This document shows positions 44,361 through 52,189 of a stretch of DNA of 64,000 nucleotides, piece after piece. Below the pieces are notes generated by a model. The model was not told the DNA's origin, made no database searches, and saw only the letters and a program-made list of their open reading frames with translations. This DNA is from Varibaculum cambriense (GTDB lineage: Bacteria; Actinomycetota; Actinomycetes; Actinomycetales; Actinomycetaceae). Location: NCBI RefSeq assembly GCF_022133705.1, contig NZ_JAKNHJ010000010.1, forward strand, positions 1 to 64,000, read 5' to 3'. The position numbers were made by a program, and so were the translations under genes. Numbering within the stretch: position 1 is the stretch's first letter; every line of letters begins with the position of its first letter.

Positions 44361-45247
44361 AGCAAACCTACCGTCTCGTCTACGGCCTGCGCCACATCGC
44401 CGCTGGCCGGGAATAATAGTGAACGACCGATGACCAACCCTAAGACATTGGGCAGCCGCAAAGCTTTACCCCATGACTGCATGGCGGCATCGGGATCCTT
44501 AGATACTTCTCCCCCTAGGATCAAAGAGGGAAGTGTAGTAGCTTCCATGACGCGTTCCATCTCGGCAACGCAAGGAAGTTTCAACCAGGTATAGGCACTG
44601 GTACGCCCCAGCCCAGCCGCTATCGCCATCGACTTGATAACAGCTTCCGGGGTGAGGACGTTGCTAACTTTTTCAGCGGGGCCTTCCGAAATAAACGGCT
44701 CGACCATCGCCATCAGTTTTCGCTCTGCCAGTTCATCGATGGCGCGGGCAGTCGCCTGCAAAGTGGAGACGGTGCCTGCATCTGCATAGTTGACCCGGGT
44801 TAGCATTTTTCCCCCGGCCAAACCGGCATCTTCCACGCCTTGAGCGTCGTAGCAGTTGAAGCGGTCATCCATCCCGAAACTAGCTCCCGCTAGTCCGGCG
44901 CGGTTCATGGATCCGAAAACCACTTTATTATCGAGGGCGCCCAGCAGTGCCAAGTCCTCGATCATATCGGCGGTCCCTAAGAAACCGTTTACTCCCGGTC
45001 GCGAGAGCGCTTCCACGCAGCGCGCCAGCAATTCTTCCCGATCGGCCATGGCGGAGGGATCGTCTCCTGCTGCCAGCGCCCCGCGCGCCGGGTGGTCGCA
45101 AGCAATGACCATCAGTTTTTCCGGTTTACCGTCTTTTCCTTGTAGCGCTTCTTTCAGGCTGGGACGAGGACGGTTTTGCAGAGTTTTCGCTATCCGTTCC
45201 GGTTCAAAGGTACGGATTTCTGCCAGTTTTGAGATTAGCTGTCCCAT
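44357..45247 (-). CDS. iolJ: Aldolase of the Cgl0158/DeoC-LacD type, likely DKGP aldolase
   Basis: A 296-residue TIM-barrel protein: MVIACDHPARGALAAGDDP at about 46-64, GVNGFLGTADMIEDLALLGAL, SMNRAGLAGASFGMDDRFNCYDA, TAYTWLKLPCVAEMERVMEATTLPSLILGGEVS and LVIGRSLLFP. It matches the aldolase-like protein encoded between iolC and iolA in Corynebacterium inositol clusters. By position it would split 2-deoxy-5-keto-gluconate 6-phosphate into DHAP and malonate semialdehyde, the job of IolJ in Bacillus, although the two are not close relatives. The catalytic Lys is probably in YTWLKLP. The symbol iolJ marks function by context only. Confidence 0.75.
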   Translation of the reverse strand: MGQLISKLAEIRTFEPERIAKTLQNRPRPSLKEALQGKDGKPEKLMVIACDHPARGALAAGDDPSAMADREELLARCVEALSRPGVNGFLGTADMIEDLALLGALDNKVVFGSMNRAGLAGASFGMDDRFNCYDAQGVEDAGLAGGKMLTRVNYADAGTVSTLQATARAIDELAERKLMAMVEPFISEGPAEKVSNVLTPEAVIKSMAIAAGLGRTSAYTWLKLPCVAEMERVMEATTLPSLILGGEVSKDPDAAMQSWGKALRLPNVLGLVIGRSLLFPASGDVAQAVDETVGLL

Positions 45248-45251
45248 CGTC

Positions 45252-46247
45252 TTACCTCTTAGTAATAATCGGAGCGGACTGCGGGTTCTTGGAAATCATG
45301 TCTAAGATTTCCGGTTCAGAAGGCATCGCCGTGGAGCATTCCAAACGGGAGCTTACAATCGCCCCGGCGGTGGAGGCCGCCGAAATAATCTGCGGTAGTT
45401 CCCAGCCCGAGAGTAATCCGTGACAAAGCGATCCTCCAAATGAATCGCCCGCACCCAGTCCATTGGTGACTTTCACCGGAGTTACGGGGACTTCAATCCG
45501 CTCTTCCCGGGTCTTGCACAAAGTTCCCAGGGGCCCCTGCTTAACTACCGCGATTTCTACTCCCCGCTCCAGGAGGGCGTCGGCGGCGCGATCCGGCTCG
45601 GTTTCTCCCACCGCGATGCGGCATTCTTCTTTATTGCCCACTGCGACTGAAACTTTCTCTAGCATTCGCTCCACTTCGCGGTGAGCGGTTTCTTCATCGC
45701 TCCAGAAAGTAGAGCGGTAATCTAAGTCGGCAATCGTCCATTTATCTTTGTCTCCTAAATCCCGCAGGTCTAGGGCGTGGTGGTGGGCACTGCGCGAGGG
45801 TTCTTCCGAGAGGCCGGTAACGGAAATCCAGAAAATCCGGGCGTCTTTCACGGCGTCCTCGGGAATATCTGCTTCCGTTAACTCCAGGTCAGGGGTAGAA
45901 GGCTCCCGGTAGAAGTAGAGGGGGAAATCGTCGGGCGGGAAAATCTCGCAAAACGTTACCGGGGTGGCAAAGTTGGGATTATCCACCACATAGGTGTCAT
46001 ACACCCCCAAAGAGCGCATCTCGGAACGCACGAACTTACCGAAAGGATCTTTGCCCACTCCGGTGATAATCGCGGACGAGTGGCGCAGCTTCGCGGCTGC
46101 TACCGCTACGTTCATGGGACTGCCACCCAAGAATTTTCCGAACTGTTCCACCTTTTCGAGCCCTACTCCGGTCTGCAGCGGATAAATGTCTATCCCAGAG
46201 CGCCCAATAGTAAGCACGTCTACGGCCGGCATCTTAAAACTGTTCAT
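45252..46247 (-). CDS. iolC: 5-dehydro-2-deoxygluconokinase (PfkB family)
   Basis: A 331-residue ribokinase-like kinase: DVLTIGRSGIDIYPLQTGVGLE at about 10-31, FLGGSPMNVAVAAAKL at 38-53 (PfkB signature 1), FAGRDPFGKFV-type segment TGVGKDPFGKF, and NGLGAGDSFGGSLCHGLL at about 260-277 with catalytic Asp in GAGDSF. It phosphorylates 2-deoxy-5-keto-D-gluconate with ATP. First gene of the operon, 4 bp before the aldolase, divergent from the GntR regulator as in Corynebacterium. An extended -10 promoter is proposed at 46337-46342. Confidence 0.93.
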   Translation of the reverse strand: MNSFKMPAVDVLTIGRSGIDIYPLQTGVGLEKVEQFGKFLGGSPMNVAVAAAKLRHSSAIITGVGKDPFGKFVRSEMRSLGVYDTYVVDNPNFATPVTFCEIFPPDDFPLYFYREPSTPDLELTEADIPEDAVKDARIFWISVTGLSEEPSRSAHHHALDLRDLGDKDKWTIADLDYRSTFWSDEETAHREVERMLEKVSVAVGNKEECRIAVGETEPDRAADALLERGVEIAVVKQGPLGTLCKTREERIEVPVTPVKVTNGLGAGDSFGGSLCHGLLSGWELPQIISAASTAGAIVSSRLECSTAMPSEPEILDMISKNPQSAPIITKR

Positions 46248-46336
46248 ACCAGCGATCCCCTTTTTGCATCGTTGTTGACTACCTTGTCAGCGCCACGCGC
46301 GATGGTTGCCACAAAGCTGCGACGCTTTGTAATGAC

Positions 46337-46395
46337 ATTCTAGCAAAGTTCTATAGCGAGGGGAAGCCTGAAATTCAAATTTCGAGTTCTAGAAC
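46337..46395 (-). promoter_or_regulatory. iolC promoter region with palindromic sites
   Basis: On the minus strand, TTTGCTAGAAT (TAGAAT at 46342-46337, preceded by TG) is an extended -10 box without a convincing -35. Just upstream lie an inverted repeat GAAATT-CA-AATTTC (46370-46383) and the perfect palindrome GTTCTAGAAC (46386-46395), both candidate regulator sites. An ACCGAA half site resembling the iolE operator lies at 46397-46402. Confidence 0.45.
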
Positions 46396-46469
46396 CACCG
46401 AACGGGTGACAAAAATCAATTACGCACCCTTAACCAAAGATGCCTTCAACTTTAATTTTAGGTGTATTC

Positions 46470-46481
46470 TACATTAATGTA
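46470..46481. promoter_or_regulatory. Palindrome before the GntR regulator gene
   Basis: TACATTAATGTA is a perfect 12-bp palindrome 58 bp before the start codon, in an AT-rich segment that likely holds the promoter. It is a candidate autoregulatory site. Confidence 0.4.
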
Positions 46482-46539
46482 ATAGCTATATAACAATGAG
46501 CGCTATTGTAGCCTGAAAGCGCCCTAGGAAGGAGTCCCC

Positions 46540-47280
46540 ATGGCAACGCTCAAAACCTATGTAACCGATATTGAGCTCGACCATTCCTCTCCCATTCCCC
46601 TGTACCACCAGATTTCTGAACCCATTAAGGAGTTAATCCTAGACGGCACTATCCCGCCGGGAGCAAAACTTGAAGATGAGTTATCGATGGCCTCCCGCCT
46701 GGGAGTATCGCGCCCCACTGCCCGGCGCGCCCTGCAATCGCTAGTTGATTTACGTTTGGTGGTACGCAAACGCGCGGTAGGCACTATTGTTGCCCCTAAA
46801 GAAATACACCGTCAGGTTAAACTGTCTTCCCTCTATGACGACTTAAAAGACTCCGGACAAAAGCCCACCACCAAGGTTATTTCCTATGAAGAGGTCGAGG
46901 CCAGCCAAGAGATTGCAGAGGATCTACGCCTTGAAGAAGGACAAACAGTTATCAAAGTTGTGCGCTTGCGCCTTGCCAATGGCGAGCCACTAGCGATTAT
47001 GACCAACTACCTTCCCTCGGAAGTTGCCCCCACCGAAAAGGAGCTACGTTCGGGAGGACTTTATGACGCTATGCGCAGCCACGGGCACGAAGTGGTCAGT
47101 GCTTCGCAAACCATTTCCGCCCGTAAAGCCAGCAGCGAGGAAGCAGAAATCCTACAAGAATCACGGGGAGCTGCAATTTTGAGTATGCGACGCATTGCTT
47201 ACAACCAATCCGGGGTTCCCATTGAAATCGGGGATCACGTTTATCGCGCCTCTAGATATCGCTTCACCGTCAGCCTTTAG
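46540..47280 (+). CDS. iolR: GntR-family regulator (HutC/UTRA type), probable inositol repressor
   Basis: A 246-residue protein. The winged HTH spans about 18-85 (PLYHQISEPIKELILDGTIPPGAKLEDELSMASRLGVSRPTARRALQSL, the GntR signature) and the UTRA ligand domain about 105-245 (GQKPTTKVISYEEVEA through YNQSGVPIEIGDHVYRASRYRF). It is divergent from iolC, the same arrangement as the GntR-type IolR in Corynebacterium, so repression of the iol genes is the likely role. It starts after GGAAGGAG. The ligand is probably inositol or a pathway intermediate. Its own promoter lies in the shared 292-bp gap. Confidence 0.85.
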   Translation: MATLKTYVTDIELDHSSPIPLYHQISEPIKELILDGTIPPGAKLEDELSMASRLGVSRPTARRALQSLVDLRLVVRKRAVGTIVAPKEIHRQVKLSSLYDDLKDSGQKPTTKVISYEEVEASQEIAEDLRLEEGQTVIKVVRLRLANGEPLAIMTNYLPSEVAPTEKELRSGGLYDAMRSHGHEVVSASQTISARKASSEEAEILQESRGAAILSMRRIAYNQSGVPIEIGDHVYRASRYRFTVSL

Positions 47281-47324
47281 TGACGAAGCTCACTCCCTCT
47301 TTGCTCTATTGTCCTGTCAAAGTC

Positions 47325-47379
47325 TTGACGCTATAGTTTTTTCCCCTTAACCTGGAAGGGAACCGGCACCGAAGGCGGT
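47325..47379 (+). promoter_or_regulatory. Promoter of the transaldolase gene, with operator-like half sites
   Basis: TTGACG (47325-47330), a 17-bp spacer and TAACCT (47348-47353) form a promoter with a start near 47360. ACCGAAGGCGGT at 47368-47379, just downstream, resembles the iolE operator halves (ACCGAA ... CGGT) and could place the gene under the same regulator. Confidence 0.5.
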
Positions 47380-47405
47380 GTCCGTTAAAGAACGAAGGAG
47401 ACTCA

Positions 47406-48494
47406 ATGACCGAGATTAAGATGACCCCCGGTCCCCTGCTAGATGCAGCCAAGAATTCAAAGACCGCGCTGTGGAACGATTCTTCCGATTTGGAAGAACT
47501 ACGTCAGTCGATCTCTTGGGGCGGAGTAGGTGCGACCTGTAACCCAACCATTGCTTACACTACTATTTCCAAGCACCTAGACATCTGGGCTCCTCGCATC
47601 AAAAAGATTGCCGAGAGCATGCCCACCGCCACCGAATCCGAAATCGGTTGGCAGGCTGTTAAAGATATGTCCATTGAGGCCGCTAAGCTGCTAGAACCAG
47701 CCTTCGAAGCCTCCAATGGACGTAATGGTCGCCTCTCGGTGCAGACCGATCCGGCGAACTACCGCAACGCCAAGGCACTAGCCGACCAGGCAGTAGAGTT
47801 CTCCGAAATGGCTCCCAACATTGTGGTAAAAGTACCTGCCACCAAGACTGGGATTGAAGCTATCGAGGACGCCACCTACCGGGGCGTATCCATGAACGTA
47901 ACCGTGTCCTTCTCCGTTCCCCAGGCAGTTGCCTCCGGTGAAGCCATTGAGCGCGGTCTGAAACGGCGCGAAGCTGAAGGCAAAGACATTTCCACTATGG
48001 GTCCGGTCGTAACCTTGATGGTTGGCCGTCTCGATGACTGGCTGAAGATCTGCGCAAACCGCGACAAACTGGTTCTAAACCCCGGACACCTGGAATGGGG
48101 CGGAATCGCTGCAGTCAAGAAGGCTGCTGCCGAGTTCGAAAAACGGGGCTTGCGTTCCCGCATGCTAGTTGCGGCCTTCCGTAACACCATGCAGTACACC
48201 GAGCTAGTTGGTGGCGACATCGTTATTTCTCCGCCTTTTGCTTGGTCCAAGCGGATCCAAGAGTCCGATTACCAGTACGAGCCGCGCTTCGAAGAGCCAG
48301 TAGCGGACGAAATCATGGAAACTTTGATGAAGGTGGAAGATTTCCGCCGCGCCTACGAGGTAGATGGCATGAGCGTCGAAGAGTTCGACACCTTCGGCCC
48401 CACGGTGCGTACCCTCCGCGGATTCCTCAAGTCCAACACCGACCTGCAGGAACTAGTCCGCGACGTGATTTTGCCGGCGCCGAAAGAAAAGTAG
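47406..48494 (+). CDS. Transaldolase-family protein
   Basis: A 362-residue class I aldolase-fold protein: WGGVGATCNPTIAY at 38-51 (transaldolase signature region), VVKVPATKTGIEAIE at 140-154 with Schiff-base Lys142, and SMNVTVSFSVPQAV at 162-175. It is longer than TalB-type subunits (about 315) and is not the usual pentose-phosphate Tal by length or neighbours; family members of this size appear in sugar-catabolic clusters. It follows iolR on the same strand with its own promoter and a strong terminator. A role in disposing of inositol-derived C3 units is speculation. The ATG follows GAAGGAG. Confidence 0.85.
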   Translation: MTEIKMTPGPLLDAAKNSKTALWNDSSDLEELRQSISWGGVGATCNPTIAYTTISKHLDIWAPRIKKIAESMPTATESEIGWQAVKDMSIEAAKLLEPAFEASNGRNGRLSVQTDPANYRNAKALADQAVEFSEMAPNIVVKVPATKTGIEAIEDATYRGVSMNVTVSFSVPQAVASGEAIERGLKRREAEGKDISTMGPVVTLMVGRLDDWLKICANRDKLVLNPGHLEWGGIAAVKKAAAEFEKRGLRSRMLVAAFRNTMQYTELVGGDIVISPPFAWSKRIQESDYQYEPRFEEPVADEIMETLMKVEDFRRAYEVDGMSVEEFDTFGPTVRTLRGFLKSNTDLQELVRDVILPAPKEK

Positions 48495-48527
48495 TTCCGC
48501 GTGGCGAAATAACAACTAAATAGCTTT

Positions 48528-48566
48528 AAAGTCGGGGGCGAGATTTTCTCTCCCCCGACTTTTTTC
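48528..48566 (+). terminator. Rho-independent terminator after the transaldolase gene
   Basis: GTCGGGGG (48531-48538) pairs with CCCCCGAC (48552-48559), extended by GAGA/TCTC in the loop side, followed by TTTTTT. Confidence 0.93.
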
Positions 48567-48601
48567 ATCACTGCAACGCTTGCTCCCGCAGCGGCAAGAG
48601 C

Positions 48602-48637
48602 AGACAAAAGGCGGGGTCGGATTTCTCCGACCCCGCC
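48602..48637 (-). terminator. Rho-independent terminator after groES
   Basis: GGCGGGGTCGGA (48610-48621) pairs perfectly with TCCGACCCCGCC (48626-48637) around a 4-nt loop; on the minus strand TTTTGTCT follows. It ends groES 50 bp after its stop, with no groEL between. Confidence 0.88.
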
Positions 48638-48686
48638 GATTGCTTTATGGCTTAATGGCGCGAAAACCGCGCGGCCACGTTAATGC

Positions 48687-48983
48687 TTAGCGCTCAACCT
48701 TTGCCAAAATGTCACGCGCGGAAAGAATCAAGTATTCTTCCCCGCCGTACTTGACCTCGGTACCGCCATACTTGGAGTAAATCACGCTGTCGCCCTCGGC
48801 AACATCCATCGGAACCCGGTTACCCTGGTCATCAACGCGACCCGGTCCCACCGCGATTACTTTACCTTCCTGCGGCTTTTCTTTAGCAGCGTCGGGGATA
48901 ACCAGACCCGAAGCGGTCTTTTGTTCCGCTTCTGCCTGCTGAATCACGACGCGATCTTCTAACGGCTTAATGGAGACTGACAC
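48687..48983 (-). CDS. groES: Co-chaperonin GroES
   Basis: A 98-residue heptameric lid for GroEL. Sequence [30 protein letters not shown] with the mobile loop at about 16-32, [48 protein letters not shown]. The start is GTG at 48983: GGGAGG lies six bases upstream and family members begin here; upstream in-frame codons to 49130 lie in the CIRCE and leader region. It is controlled by a CIRCE element. Monocistronic: a terminator follows and no groEL is adjacent. Confidence 0.96.
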   Translation of the reverse strand: MSVSIKPLEDRVVIQQAEAEQKTASGLVIPDAAKEKPQEGKVIAVGPGRVDDQGNRVPMDVAEGDSVIYSKYGGTEVKYGGEEYLILSARDILAKVER

Positions 48984-49101
48984 TGCAGACCTCCCTTTCT
49001 TTTTCCAAAAACTTTTCGGTTTTAGTACCGGAACTTTGACGTCGCGGGTTGCCAGATTTCCGGTGCCAGTCTGGAGTCTTACAACTCCAAATGCACTATT
49101 T

Positions 49102-49142
49102 AGCTTAAGTGTATTCTGGCACTCAATCAAGCTGAGTGCCAG
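49102..49142 (-). promoter_or_regulatory. CIRCE element and groES promoter
   Basis: CTGGCACTC-N9-GAGTGCCAG (49116-49142) is a perfect 9-bp inverted repeat, one base per arm away from the usual TTAGCACTC core. The minus-strand loop contains TTGATT (49130-49125), which with a 17-bp spacer and TAAGCT (49107-49102) gives a promoter with its -35 inside CIRCE. HrcA repression of groES is the expected regulation; hrcA is not in this window. Confidence 0.9.
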
Positions 49143-49247
49143 GTTTAGCTTACGCCCTCGGCGAATCCAGATATTTCCCGCTTCAACATTGCGAAACGAC
49201 CAGGAGGCCAGCTCGGTTAAACTAAAAGTGTTAGAGGGGAGAAAACT

Positions 49248-50594
49248 ATGGTTACTGCCAAGCCGCTACTTAGTTACCCGCAGCTGCGGCAGCTAATCGC
49301 GCATTTTCCACCAGTAGAGGATCCGATGGTAGCGGCGCTTACCACCCAATCCGGCTGGCAGCTTTTACAAGAAAACCCTGCCCCAGACCCCTCCGAAACA
49401 GCAGCTATCGCTAAGCACCTGCGCCAGCACTACCCGGCAAATCTGGTTGCGTCTTTACAGACCCAATGGAAACTGCGGGAGAAAGCCCAGGAAAAAATGG
49501 GGAGCTCGCAGGCCAGGAACTGTTTGTTTACCCGCGACGGGCTGGAACAGGCGACCCGGAGAATTGTGGCCAGGCAGCGAGCTAAACGTTTTGCAGCCGC
49601 CGGCGTTACCAGCCTGATAGATCTCGGGTGCGGGATTGGCGCCGACTCTTTGGAACTGGCACGCATCTGCCCAGATTTTCGCGCAGTCGATCAGAGCCCG
49701 GCGGCCGCCACCTGTGCGGCGATTAACCTTGCTGACCAGCCAGGTGCCCAAGTTCTATGCACAAGTGCCGAGCACCTTGTCGCCCAGAAAACTCTGCCCG
49801 CCCTGTTTGTGGATCCGGCACGCCGCGCCGCTACCGGACGTGTCCTCTCCCCTGCCGCCTGGTCCCCGCCCTTCGGGACAGTATTGGAATGGGGAAAGCG
49901 CGCACCCTATCTGGCAGTAAAAATAGCGCCCGGCATTGATCTCGCTAACCTGCCAGCTGGCTACCACGCCCAATGGGTGAGCGTAGCGGGCGACCTGGTA
50001 GAGTGCGCCCTCTATTCCCCCGGACTTGCCCCCGAAGGCCCCGGACGTTCGGCGCTAATCATCGAGGGCGGCGGGGTAACCCAATTCCGCTGCGCTAGTG
50101 CCCGCAATCCGGGAGACAGCCACGTGCAGGTTCCGCAGGCAGCTAGCTTGGGGCACTATCTTTTCGATCCCGATCCTGCGATTATTCGCGCCGGAATCTT
50201 ACCTGACATTTGCGACCGTTTAGAGGCCGCGCCAGTATCTAGCGCAATCGCTTATCTGACTGGAAACACTCTTCCCACCGGCGACGACGCCCCGGCACTG
50301 CACTGCTACCAGATAGTGGAAAACCTACCTTTGAAAACCAAGGTGATTAGCTCTTACTTGCGCTCCCGCCAGGCTACTCGCTTGGATGTCCTAAAGCGGG
50401 GAGTCGCCCTCGACATTGCTGCCTGGCGCAAAAGAGTAATGCCCAAAAAGCAGCGGGACTGGACTCCCCGCACCGTAACCGTAGCGCTAACCCGGGTAAG
50501 TGGAGCGCACCGGTGCCTCGTGCTAGAGGGCGCGGCGAAACCTCAGGACGATAGCCCGGCGCTTCTTGCCGACTGCCCGTTCAGACCCCGATAG
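49248..50594 (+). CDS. SAM-dependent methyltransferase with THUMP-like domain
   Basis: A 448-residue class I methyltransferase common in actinobacteria. The helical N-terminal part (1-90) precedes the Rossmann domain: [16 protein letters not shown] at 123-138 (SAM motif I), RAVDQSPAA (motif II), [14 protein letters not shown] at about 184-197 (DPAR in place of DPPY/NPPY). The C-terminal region with [21 protein letters not shown] and [13 protein letters not shown] is the THUMP-like part. Probably an RNA methyltransferase; substrate unknown. It is convergent with tsaD, with 2 bp between the stops. Confidence 0.82.
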   Translation: MVTAKPLLSYPQLRQLIAHFPPVEDPMVAALTTQSGWQLLQENPAPDPSETAAIAKHLRQHYPANLVASLQTQWKLREKAQEKMGSSQARNCLFTRDGLEQATRRIVARQRAKRFAAAGVTSLIDLGCGIGADSLELARICPDFRAVDQSPAAATCAAINLADQPGAQVLCTSAEHLVAQKTLPALFVDPARRAATGRVLSPAAWSPPFGTVLEWGKRAPYLAVKIAPGIDLANLPAGYHAQWVSVAGDLVECALYSPGLAPEGPGRSALIIEGGGVTQFRCASARNPGDSHVQVPQAASLGHYLFDPDPAIIRAGILPDICDRLEAAPVSSAIAYLTGNTLPTGDDAPALHCYQIVENLPLKTKVISSYLRSRQATRLDVLKRGVALDIAAWRKRVMPKKQRDWTPRTVTVALTRVSGAHRCLVLEGAAKPQDDSPALLADCPFRPR

Positions 50595-50596
50595 AG

Positions 50597-52102
50597 TTAT
50601 CGGCGGGGCTCCACATCATCGGGCGGCTCGACCGTCACGGACGGTTCATCCGGATCTGACTTTTTCGCCTGCGAACGCTCGTGTAGGCGCTGCTGTGCTT
50701 GCTTGGCGTATTCGCGCCCCTTTTCCGCCGCCTGTTCCATGTAGGGGCGTGCCTTCTCCATGGTTTCTTCCGCATATTCACGGCTTTTCTCTGCCGCCTG
50801 CTCCACGTAGGGGCGAGACTTTTCTACCGCCTGCTCTACGTAGGGGCGTGCCTTCTCCACGGTTTCTTCCGCATATTCACGTCCCTGCTCTACCAGTGGT
50901 TTAATCCGGTCGGCAGCCTTTTCCAACCCGGGACGCATTTGGTCAAATGACTTCGCCATGTTTTCTTTCACCTTTCGATAGATACTCTCCGCATCTACCT
51001 GCTTTTCTTGGGGACTGTTGGTCTTAGTCGCTGGTTTTTCCGTATCCTCAGGGCTCGGAGCCATGTAAATCTGGGTGAGCGCCATCTGAGAGTCAGGGCC
51101 GAAATCTATTGGCAAGGGCGGCATTCCCGCTTTCACTAGCGCCTCGCCTAGGGCAGCGATTTGAGCACCATTGTCGGTACAGAAACGAATCGGAGGAATC
51201 CGCACGGTAATCTCCGCAGATTCGGCGCGTTGCGCAAGCAGCTCACGCAGGCGCGAATTCGCGGAAAAACCGCCACCTACCACGATTTCGCGGCAATCAA
51301 AATCTTGAGCTGCCTGTACCGCTTTCTTGGTCAGGGAATCATTTACCGCCTCGGAGAATCCGGCGCAAATGTTTTCGCGGTTAATAGTTTCCCCGGTAGC
51401 CTCTAGCCCCTCAATATAGCGGGCAACCGCAGTTTTTAGACCGGAGAACGAAAAGTCATAGCGGTGACGTTCTTTGTCTTTTCCGGCCGCGAGTCCCCGC
51501 GGGAAACGGATAGCTTTCTTGTCCCCCGCCTGCGCCAAGCGGTCTACGTGCGGACCTCCCGGATAAGGGGTACCCAGCAGGCGCCCTACTTTATCGAAAG
51601 CTTCCCCGGCGGCATCATCAAGTGTGCCCCCCAGTTCCGTAATATCGGTGGCGAGGTCGCGCACCAGTACTAGGTTCGAGTGTCCCCCCGAGCAGATCAG
51701 CCCGATAAAGGGTGGGTGAAAGTCCCCCTCTACCAGGGCATCTACCGCCAGGTGTCCGATTACATGGTTTACGCCGTACAGCGGTTTATCTAGCGAAAGC
51801 GCCAGGGCTTTAGCCGCCGAAATACCCACGGTTAGCGACCCCACAAGTCCGGGACCTGCCGCACAGGCAATCGCGTCTACCTCGCTTAACGCTACCCCGG
51901 CCTCTTCACAGGCAGCCTGCAAAGTGGGCAGGAAAGATTCCAGGTGCGCCCGGGACGCAATTTCGGGAATGATTCCCCCGTAACGAGCATGCTCGTCCAT
52001 CGAGGTAGCAGTGCGATCTGCCAGTAGTTTTCCCCCGCGCACCAGCGCCACGCCGGTTTCGTCGCAGGTAGACTCGATTCCCAGGATCAGCGGTTCACTC
52101 AT
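50597..52102 (-). CDS. tsaD: tRNA threonylcarbamoyladenosine transferase TsaD with a repeat-rich C-terminal tail
   Basis: TsaD moves the threonylcarbamoyl group to A37 of ANN-reading tRNAs with TsaB and TsaE, both encoded about 5 kb upstream on the same strand. The core is residues 1-347: GIESTCDETGVAL at 8-20, HVIGH at 113-117 (metal-binding His), SGGHSNLVLV, DFSFSGLKTAV, GGGFSANSRLRELL and FCTDNGAQIA at about 310. Family members end near here. Residues 348-501 are extra: a charged linker, a helical segment MAKSFDQMRPGLEKAADR, six 11-residue repeats (410-475) and an acidic Pro-rich end. Start at 52102 (MSEPL); in-frame codons to 52189 are upstream. The tail could be translated alone from ATG 50959. 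Confidence 0.95.
   Translation of the reverse strand: MSEPLILGIESTCDETGVALVRGGKLLADRTATSMDEHARYGGIIPEIASRAHLESFLPTLQAACEEAGVALSEVDAIACAAGPGLVGSLTVGISAAKALALSLDKPLYGVNHVIGHLAVDALVEGDFHPPFIGLICSGGHSNLVLVRDLATDITELGGTLDDAAGEAFDKVGRLLGTPYPGGPHVDRLAQAGDKKAIRFPRGLAAGKDKERHRYDFSFSGLKTAVARYIEGLEATGETINRENICAGFSEAVNDSLTKKAVQAAQDFDCREIVVGGGFSANSRLRELLAQRAESAEITVRIPPIRFCTDNGAQIAALGEALVKAGMPPLPIDFGPDSQMALTQIYMAPSPEDTEKPATKTNSPQEKQVDAESIYRKVKENMAKSFDQMRPGLEKAADRIKPLVEQGREYAEETVEKARPYVEQAVEKSRPYVEQAAEKSREYAEETMEKARPYMEQAAEKGREYAKQAQQRLHERSQAKKSDPDEPSVTVEPPDDVEPRR
50678..50875 (-). repeat. Six 11-codon amphipathic repeats in the TsaD tail
   Basis: Residues 410-475 are six uninterrupted 11-mers: YAEETVEKARP, YVEQAVEKSRP, YVEQAAEKSRE, YAEETMEKARP, YMEQAAEKGRE, YAKQAQQRLHE. 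At DNA level a 99-bp (three-unit) period is visible: about 41 bp at 50741 and 50840 are nearly identical. The pattern Tyr-aliphatic-Glu-x2-x-Glu-Lys-x-Arg gives an amphipathic 11/3 helix, known from LEA proteins, apolipoproteins and synuclein. Confidence 0.92.
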
Positions 52103-52189
52103 AGTCCCCATTTTACCCATACCCCAGATTCTCGGCCTAACGATATCGCCTCTAGCTGTAGTAACTCTCTTCGAACAGCATCCGGACAT

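Noticed and set aside
50678-50875. Tandem DNA repeat as a CRISPR or minisatellite
   Set aside because: It is wholly in frame within tsaD with an 11-codon period; it is protein repeat structure.
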